Program-made: the position numbers and the translations under genes | From: Bacteroidales bacterium | GTDB taxonomy: Bacteria > Bacteroidota > Bacteroidia > Bacteroidales > UBA932 | DNA length: 64,000 nt | Direction of reading: 5' to 3' | NCBI GenBank assembly: GCA_017445015.1 | Contig: JAFSVL010000028.1 | Span: 124,001 to 188,000, forward strand | The notes under the pieces: generated by a model | The model's input: only the letters and a program-made list of their open reading frames with translations | What the model was told of the DNA's origin: nothing | Database searches by the model: none | Part shown: piece after piece, positions 58,733 to 64,000 of the stretch | Layout: each line of letters starts with the position of its first letter | Position numbering within the stretch: the first letter of the stretch is position 1

Positions 58733-61000
58733 ATGAAGCGTTTCTCCCTTCTTCTTGCGGTGGCTGCAGCCGCTGCCGCCTGCGCCCCCGGACCCTGGTC
58801 CGAAGCCGACTTCGGCACTTACAAAGTGATTTCCCAGAAAGGTTCTCCCGACATCGGCTACAGCCCTTCATCCGGCGTAGCCATCCTCAATGTTTCGGGC
58901 AGGCCCTTCAAAGACCTCAACCGCAACGGCGTCCTGGACCCTTACGAGGACTGGCGCAAAAGCACCGCGGAACGGGCGGCGGACCTCGCTTCCCGTCTCA
59001 GCCTTGAAGAAATCTGCGGACTGATGCTCTACTCGTCGGCGGTCACCGTCCAGTCTCCCGAGCTTACGGAAAAGCACCAGGCGCTTCTGGAAAAGGACCA
59101 CATCCGCCACATGCTGGTCGCGGCCGTATCGGATCCGGCAACGGCCGCACGGTGGTCCAATGCCGTACAGGCCTTCTGCGAGACGGTGCCGCCGGGCATT
59201 CCGTCGAACAACAGTTCCGACCCGCGCAACTATACCAACGGCACGGCCAACGTCAACAACTACAAGCCTGAGCCGGACGGGGAATTCGACCCCGCAGGAG
59301 CCAGCGACATTTCCAAATGGCCGCGCGAAATGGGGCTTGCCGCCACCTTCGACCTGGACATTATCCGCAGTCACGGCGAAATCGCGGCGGCGGAATACCG
59401 TGCCCTGGGCATTACCACCGCGCTCTCGCCCCAGGCCGATATGGCCTCCGAACCGCGCTGGAGACGCTTCTACGGCACCTTCAGCGAGGATCCCTACCTC
59501 TGCCGCGACATCGTGCAGACCTATTGCGAAGCCTTCCAGAACACCCCCGGAAGCAAGACCGGATGGGGCGGGAGCTCCGTGAACTGCATGGTTAAGCACT
59601 GGCCGGGCGGCGGGACAGGCGAAGCGGGCCGTGACGCCCACTTCGGCATCGGCAAGTATGCGGTTTATCCCGGCGGGCGCTTCGACCTCGGCCTGATTCC
59701 CTTCACGGACGGGGCCTTCAAACTGCCCGGCAAGACCCGCATGGCTTCGGCGGTCATGCCCTACTACACCATTTCCTACGGGCAGGACCCTTCCGGAGAA
59801 AACGTAGCCAACGGATTCAGCAGGTACATCATCCAGGACCTTCTGAGGGACAAATACCGTTATGAGGGTGTCGTATGCACCGACTGGGGCATCGTCAACG
59901 ATTACGAAAAAGTTTATGTCCACAAGGGCAAGCCCTGGGGCCTCGAGGGCCTTGGCCTGGCGGAGCGCAGGCTCCGGTGCTTCGAGGCCGGAGTCGACCA
60001 GTTGGGCGGCGTAAAGGACAACGCCATCAGCATGGAGGCCTATCGCCTGTGGGAAGAGAAATACGGGAAAGAGAGCGCACGCGAGCGTTTTGAACTCAGC
60101 GCCAGAAGGCTGCTTACCAATATTTTCAACGTGGGGGTGTTCGAGAATCCCTACGTAAACCCGGAAAATGCGGTCAGGATTGTCGGATGCAAGGAGTTCG
60201 TGGCAGCCGGCTACGAGGCGCAGCTGAAGTCCGTCATCATGACCAAAAATGCCGGCGGAGCCCTTCCCCAAAAGGGAAGGCTGAAAGTGTATGGACCGCT
60301 GCGGCATGTCCCCGCCGGCCTCAGCCATTGGCAGAAGCCGACCGCCGAATATGACGAATATCCCATTTCCAAAGAACTGCTTGGACGCTACTATGAGGTT
60401 ACCGACAGCCCTGAGGAGGCGGATTTCGCGATTGTCGCCATCAAGAGTCCCGTAGGACACTGGGGATATATCACCCCCGCTGACGATTCCTCCGAAGGCC
60501 ATTATCAGCCCATCAGCCTTCAGTGGAGTCCTTACTGCGCGAAGGATGCGAGGGAGGTCAGCATCGCCGGAGGGGACCCTACCGAAAATTCCGCCAACCG
60601 CAGTTACCGCGGCTATACCGAGATTTCATCCAACGAGAGTGATATGTACCTCGTGCGCAGCACCCGGGAGGCGATGGGAGGAAAGCCCGTCATCGTGGTG
60701 GTGGCTACCGAACGTCCCTTCGTCCCGGCGGACATCGAGCCTTCCGCCGATGCCATCCTCGTCGCCTTCGGCGTCAGCAACAACGCCATCCTCGACCTGA
60801 TCTCCGGAGCGGCCGAGCCTTACGGCCTGCTGCCCTGCCAGTTCCCCGCCGACATGAAGACGGTCGAGGAGCAGTGCGAAGACGTTCCGGGCGACATGCG
60901 CCCTTACGTGGACGCCGAGGGCCATGCCTGGGATTTCGCCTTCGGACTGAACTGGAGCGGCGTCATCAATGACGCACGGGTAAAGAAATACCGCCGTTGA
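58733..61000 (+). CDS. GH3-family glycoside hydrolase lipoprotein
   Basis: A 755-aa lipoprotein (MKRFSLLLAVAAAAAAC, Cys17; an ATG two codons upstream is also possible). The N-terminal barrel has the EKHQALLEKDHIRHML region, MGLAATFDLDIIRSHGEIAAAEYRALG, MVKHWPGGGTGEAG (the KH substrate-binding pair) and the nucleophile Asp384 in GVVCTDWGIVND. The C-terminal sandwich domain has LKSVIMTKNAGGALPQKG and LLPCQFPADMKTVEEQ. Activity is probably beta-glucosidase or beta-xylosidase at the cell surface. It has its own promoter and no glycan-locus neighbours. Confidence 0.92.
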   Translation: MKRFSLLLAVAAAAAACAPGPWSEADFGTYKVISQKGSPDIGYSPSSGVAILNVSGRPFKDLNRNGVLDPYEDWRKSTAERAADLASRLSLEEICGLMLYSSAVTVQSPELTEKHQALLEKDHIRHMLVAAVSDPATAARWSNAVQAFCETVPPGIPSNNSSDPRNYTNGTANVNNYKPEPDGEFDPAGASDISKWPREMGLAATFDLDIIRSHGEIAAAEYRALGITTALSPQADMASEPRWRRFYGTFSEDPYLCRDIVQTYCEAFQNTPGSKTGWGGSSVNCMVKHWPGGGTGEAGRDAHFGIGKYAVYPGGRFDLGLIPFTDGAFKLPGKTRMASAVMPYYTISYGQDPSGENVANGFSRYIIQDLLRDKYRYEGVVCTDWGIVNDYEKVYVHKGKPWGLEGLGLAERRLRCFEAGVDQLGGVKDNAISMEAYRLWEEKYGKESARERFELSARRLLTNIFNVGVFENPYVNPENAVRIVGCKEFVAAGYEAQLKSVIMTKNAGGALPQKGRLKVYGPLRHVPAGLSHWQKPTAEYDEYPISKELLGRYYEVTDSPEEADFAIVAIKSPVGHWGYITPADDSSEGHYQPISLQWSPYCAKDAREVSIAGGDPTENSANRSYRGYTEISSNESDMYLVRSTREAMGGKPVIVVVATERPFVPADIEPSADAILVAFGVSNNAILDLISGAAEPYGLLPCQFPADMKTVEEQCEDVPGDMRPYVDAEGHAWDFAFGLNWSGVINDARVKKYRR

Positions 61001-61040
61001 CACGTACAAATCTCCCTAATTTTTGCTACATTCGCAGATT

Positions 61041-62234
61041 ATGAAAAAGACCATTTTGATGATAGCCGCAGCCGTCGTGTGCCTCAGCGGCGTTTCCGCC
61101 CAGAACCGGGCCAAAGTCAAATTCCCCGATTATTCCTTTACCACCGTCAAGGCGGCGCCGATCACCTCCGTCAAGAACCAGTACCGGAGCGGCACCTGCT
61201 GGGCATTTTCCACCATCGGCTTCGTGGAATCCGAGGTCATCCGCCTGAACGGCATCAAGGATACGCTCAAATATCCCGACTTCTCCGAGTTTTTCGTCGT
61301 GAGCCACTCCTATCTGGAGCGGGCGGAAAAATATGTGCGCCTGGACGGGAAAATGGGGTTCAGCGCCGGCAGCCAGGGCGGTGACGTCATCCAGGTCATC
61401 AAGGACTGGGGACTCGTCCCGCAGGCGGAGATGACCGGCATGCAGTACGGCACGGACAAACCCGTGCAGGCGGAACTGGACGGCGTACTCAAAGCCTATG
61501 TGGACGTCATTGTCAAGAACCCCAACCGCACGCTCACCACTGCATGGAAAAACGGTTTCAAGGGCATCCTGGACGCCTATCTGGGAGCCTGGCCGGAGAA
61601 GTTCACCGTGGACGGGAAGGAATACACCCCGATTTCGTATCGCGATGCGCTCAAATTCAATCCCGACGATTATGTGAACCTCACTTCCTATACGCACCAT
61701 CCTTTCTATACCTGGTTCCCGGTGGAAGTCTGCGACAACTGGCGCTCCGACCTGAGTTTCAACGTCCCCATCGACGAATTCATGGAGATTGTGGAGAGCG
61801 CGCTGAGCAGCGGCTATACCATCGAATGGTCCGCAGATGTGAGCGACCCCGGCTTTACGCGGGACGGCCTGGGCATACTTGTAGATACGGATGCCAGCAG
61901 CCGTGCAGGCTCCGACCAGGAACACTGGGTAGGCAAGGCTGAAAGCGGCGAGAGCGCGCTGGCCACCGTCGTCGAGAAAACGCCCACGCAGGAGAGCCGG
62001 CAGATTGAGTTCGACAACAAAACCATGACCGACGACCACGGCATGCAGCTCTTCGGCATCGCCAAAGACCAGGACGGCAAAACATTCTACATGGCCAAGA
62101 ATTCCTGGGGCGAAACCGGAAAGTACAAGGGCATCTGGTATGTCACCCCGGCCTTCGTCAAGGGACAGAGCCTCGGCATCATGCTGCACAAGTCCGCCCT
62201 GCCCAAGGGCCTCCTCAAAAAGATGGGGAAATGA
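61041..62234 (+). CDS. Secreted C1-family cysteine peptidase (bleomycin hydrolase/PepC-like)
   Basis: A 397-aa protein; the start at 61041 gives a signal peptide (MKKTILMIAAAVVCLSGVSA). The catalytic set is complete: Gln47 and Cys53 in SVKNQYRSGTCWAFSTIGF, His333 in MTDDHGMQLFG and Asn354 in MAKNSWGETG. The long insert between Cys and His is that of the C1B (PepC/bleomycin hydrolase) branch, which acts as an aminopeptidase. Unlike the cytoplasmic PepC it is exported. Its stop overlaps the pssA start by 4 bp. Confidence 0.9.
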   Translation: MKKTILMIAAAVVCLSGVSAQNRAKVKFPDYSFTTVKAAPITSVKNQYRSGTCWAFSTIGFVESEVIRLNGIKDTLKYPDFSEFFVVSHSYLERAEKYVRLDGKMGFSAGSQGGDVIQVIKDWGLVPQAEMTGMQYGTDKPVQAELDGVLKAYVDVIVKNPNRTLTTAWKNGFKGILDAYLGAWPEKFTVDGKEYTPISYRDALKFNPDDYVNLTSYTHHPFYTWFPVEVCDNWRSDLSFNVPIDEFMEIVESALSSGYTIEWSADVSDPGFTRDGLGILVDTDASSRAGSDQEHWVGKAESGESALATVVEKTPTQESRQIEFDNKTMTDDHGMQLFGIAKDQDGKTFYMAKNSWGETGKYKGIWYVTPAFVKGQSLGIMLHKSALPKGLLKKMGK

Positions 62235-62953
62235 AACGGCATATCCCCAACTTCATCACCAGCCTTAACCTTGCCTGCGGCGCGGTAGCCATCGTGTTTA
62301 CCTTCCGGGGCAGGTTCGAGACCGCCTTCGCCCTGATGCTGGCCGCCGCGCTGTTCGACTTTCTCGACGGGATGGCGGCACGGGCGCTCGGCGCCTACAG
62401 TCCGATGGGCCGGGAACTGGATTCGCTGGCGGATATGGTCAGTTTCGGCGTACTGCCGTCGATGATGCTCTTCAACCTGATGCGCAGCTGCTCCTTCGGT
62501 GAGAATCCGCTCTGCTTCACAGCGCTGCTTATCGCCGTTTTCAGTGGTCTGCGACTGGCAAAGTTCAATATCGATGAACGGCAGCACGAGAATTTCATCG
62601 GACTCCCCACCCCTGCCTGCGCACTGCTCTGCGGCGCCCTCTGCGACTATGTCGTTCACGCGCCCGTATCGCTGCCTGCGCTCTGGAGTGCCGGTGTGGT
62701 ATTCATCCCCGTGCTGAGCGTCTGTCTGAGCGCCCTGCTCGTGTGTGAGATTCCCATGTTCTCGATGAAACTTTCGGCAGCGTCGCTGAAAACAAGGGAT
62801 GCGCTCTTTGTCAAGCGCATCTCCTTCCTCTCCGAGGTCGTTCTCATCATCATCCTGGCCTCCGTCACCGGCTTCCACTGGTCACTTGCCGTGCTGCTCG
62901 TTTTTGCGCTTTATATCCTCAAAAACCTGCTTTACGCGCTGCTGCGCATCTGA
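62231..62953 (+). CDS. pssA: CDP-diacylglycerol--serine O-phosphatidyltransferase
   Basis: A 240-aa membrane enzyme that makes phosphatidylserine, the precursor of phosphatidylethanolamine. The CDP-alcohol phosphotransferase signature is complete: DFLDGMAARALGAYSPMGRE followed by LDSLADMVSFG (D-G-x2-A-R-x8-G-x3-D-x3-D). Several hydrophobic segments follow. Overlaps the C1 peptidase stop (ATGA). Confidence 0.93.
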   Translation: MKRHIPNFITSLNLACGAVAIVFTFRGRFETAFALMLAAALFDFLDGMAARALGAYSPMGRELDSLADMVSFGVLPSMMLFNLMRSCSFGENPLCFTALLIAVFSGLRLAKFNIDERQHENFIGLPTPACALLCGALCDYVVHAPVSLPALWSAGVVFIPVLSVCLSALLVCEIPMFSMKLSAASLKTRDALFVKRISFLSEVVLIIILASVTGFHWSLAVLLVFALYILKNLLYALLRI

Positions 62954-62958
62954 CAGCG

Positions 62959-63771
62959 CTATTTCGGCAAGCCGAACACGTCGGACAATTCCTTCATCGA
63001 GGCCTCCGTCATCCCCTCGGGCTCGAAGCCCATATTGCGGGCTGAAATGTAGATCTGAGCGGCTTTGTTCAGGACATCCACCTGGTCAAAGGCGCTCATG
63101 ATGTCTGTGTCCACGGCAAAGACGCCGTGCTTTTCCCACATCACTACATCATAATCTTCATCGAGGCTGCGGAGGGTCGCTTCGGCCAGTTCCACGCTGG
63201 ACGGCAACATATACGGGACCATCCCCAACCCCCTGGGACAGAAGGCTTTCGTCTCCGGAATCATGGACCACAGCATCCGCGTGGCGGCGTCCTTTTCCAG
63301 CCATTTCCGGCTGTGCGTCAGCGCTACCAGTTCTATGGGATGGGTGTGCAGGGAAGCCCGGTACGGAGAGCCCTTCGAGAGGAGGTAGTTGTGGACGCTC
63401 AGGTGCGACGGGAGTTCGGAGGTGGGCTCGACCGGTTTGTCCGCGACAATTTCATAGTGCGCACAGTCCGGCAGGATGCGGATGATCGAGCCGGCGGCCA
63501 TAGGGTCGCGGGAAAGGTCGCGCATGCGCTTCTGGGTGCCTTTGCAATAGAACCAGCATCCTTTGAGCATCGGCAGGGTGGTACCGATGGGCTTCGGGCC
63601 GCTGACGGCGGGAAGGGCCTCCATTTCCCTGTCCGCGAATTCCGTAATGTTGACGGTAATATTGCCGCCGTTGCGCTCGGCCCAACCCTTTTGCCACAGA
63701 TATCCGGCCACTTCGGCCACTTTCTCCACTTCGGCCCTCAGGGCTTCCCTATTATCCAATATGCTTTGCAT
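62959..63771 (-). CDS. rhaD: Rhamnulose-1-phosphate aldolase
   Basis: A 270-aa class II zinc aldolase that splits rhamnulose-1-phosphate to DHAP and lactaldehyde. The start at 63771 (MQSILDNREALRAEVEK) is chosen, with an alternative ATG at 63795 inside rhaB. Seen here: WAERNGGNITVN, the phosphate-site KPIGTTLPMLKGCWFYCKGT, zinc ligands in SLHTHPIELVAL and a third His in VMWEKHGVFAV. The aldolase overlaps the end of rhaB by 20 bp, giving an operon that continues outside the window. It links to the alpha-L-rhamnosidase at 30496-33780. Confidence 0.93.
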   Translation of the reverse strand: MQSILDNREALRAEVEKVAEVAGYLWQKGWAERNGGNITVNITEFADREMEALPAVSGPKPIGTTLPMLKGCWFYCKGTQKRMRDLSRDPMAAGSIIRILPDCAHYEIVADKPVEPTSELPSHLSVHNYLLSKGSPYRASLHTHPIELVALTHSRKWLEKDAATRMLWSMIPETKAFCPRGLGMVPYMLPSSVELAEATLRSLDEDYDVVMWEKHGVFAVDTDIMSAFDQVDVLNKAAQIYISARNMGFEPEGMTEASMKELSDVFGLPK

Positions 63772-64000
63772 GAGGCATGAATTCTTTAATATCAAACGAT
63801 TCCGCGACGAATTTGCGCATTTGCCAGCGGTCCTTCACCAGGCCGGCAGCCCGGGCCTGCATCATCACATTGCCGATGGCCGTGGCTTCAGAAGGCCCCG
63901 CCGCAACAGGAACACCCGTCGCATCGGCGGTCCACTGGTTAAGAAGGTCATTCGCCGATCCGCCGCCGATGATGTGCAGTTTCCGGATTTCGAACGGAGC
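63752..64000 (-). CDS. rhaB: Rhamnulokinase, C-terminal part (5' end outside the window)
   Basis: The frame is open from the right edge (base 64000) to a TAA at 63752, 82 codons. It contains LHIIGGGSANDLLNQWTADA, GVPVAAGPSEATAIGNVMMQ and DRWQMRKFV, the C-terminal adenosine-binding part of rhamnulokinase (FGGY family), which makes the substrate of RhaD. It overlaps the rhaD start by 20 bp. Confidence 0.88.
   Translation of the reverse strand, partial: APFEIRKLHIIGGGSANDLLNQWTADATGVPVAAGPSEATAIGNVMMQARAAGLVKDRWQMRKFVAESFDIKEFMPHAKHIG

Noticed and set aside
1-64000. CRISPR arrays or intact insertion sequences
   Set aside because: No regularly spaced direct repeats and no transposase motifs were seen; the only repeats noted are the two structured elements and paralogous genes.

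Overview
The window reads as a chromosomal fragment of a GC-rich Bacteroidales bacterium. Signs of this are a SusC/SusD pair, fimbrillin-type surface lipoproteins, many extracytoplasmic lipoproteins, Bacteroidetes -7 promoter boxes (TAnnTTTG), no obvious Shine-Dalgarno sequences, and start/stop overlaps of the ATGA/TAATG type throughout. A gut or other anaerobic lineage (Rikenellaceae / Cryptobacteroides-like) is a reasonable guess, supported by a complete [FeFe]-hydrogenase set, but the genus cannot be fixed from the sequence alone. I see no tRNA, rRNA, CRISPR array or intact transposase.

Layout. (1) 1-12136: an alginate/uronate utilisation locus with a PL6 lyase (5' end outside the window), a PL17 oligoalginate lyase, KdgF, a hexuronate-type MFS transporter, an SDR reductase, a 44-aa peptide, a fimbrillin/beta-helix lipoprotein, a jelly-roll lyase-like domain that follows it in the same frame behind a TGA stop, a FadR/GntR regulator, an esterase and a second jelly-roll lyase-like lipoprotein. 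A perfect ATTGGTTGACCAAT palindrome lies over the predicted start of the last gene. Two copies of a ~60-bp structured repeat lie inside the locus. (2) 12141-20834: [FeFe]-hydrogenase. A COG0523 GTPase-hydE-hydG-hydF operon runs rightward and meets a leftward hydB-hydA-hydC operon (electron-bifurcating type), so catalytic subunits and all three maturases lie together. (3) 20861-29175: housekeeping genes adk, hpt, a helix-hairpin-helix putative barrel protein, murF, dut, a LacI regulator, a diacylglycerol-kinase-like gene, a PAP2 phosphatase and obgE. (4) 29343-33780: a nuclease-gene remnant, a DeoR regulator and a GH106 alpha-L-rhamnosidase. (5) 33783-50699: a leftward ten-gene operon with gpsA, a secreted FAD oxidoreductase, a 46-aa peptide, two fimbrillin/FISUMP-like proteins (the second fused to a metallo-beta-lactamase domain), SusC, SusD, another fimbrillin/FISUMP-like protein and two further secreted metallo-beta-lactamase-fold proteins. 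It holds no recognisable glycosidase or lyase and is the best candidate here for an undescribed system. (6) 50762-53042: a YiiX-like remnant, then a radical SAM/SPASM enzyme coupled to a putative membrane/lipoprotein partner. (7) 53090-64000: an alpha/beta hydrolase, a cupin lipoprotein with an aminotransferase, a C10 peptidase with an overlapping lipoprotein, a GH3 enzyme, a C1 peptidase, phosphatidylserine synthase, and rhamnose catabolism (rhaD and the 3' end of rhaB) running off the right edge.

How the parts fit. Region 1 should cut alginate to unsaturated monouronates outside the cytoplasm, import them, linearise them (KdgF) and reduce them (SDR); the kinase and aldolase that would finish the pathway are not in the window. 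The GH106 enzyme of region 4 and the rha genes at the right edge point to rhamnose-containing glycan use. Region 5 has a glycan-uptake core but an unusual set of surface MBL-fold proteins and a glycerol-3-phosphate dehydrogenase; its substrate is unknown.
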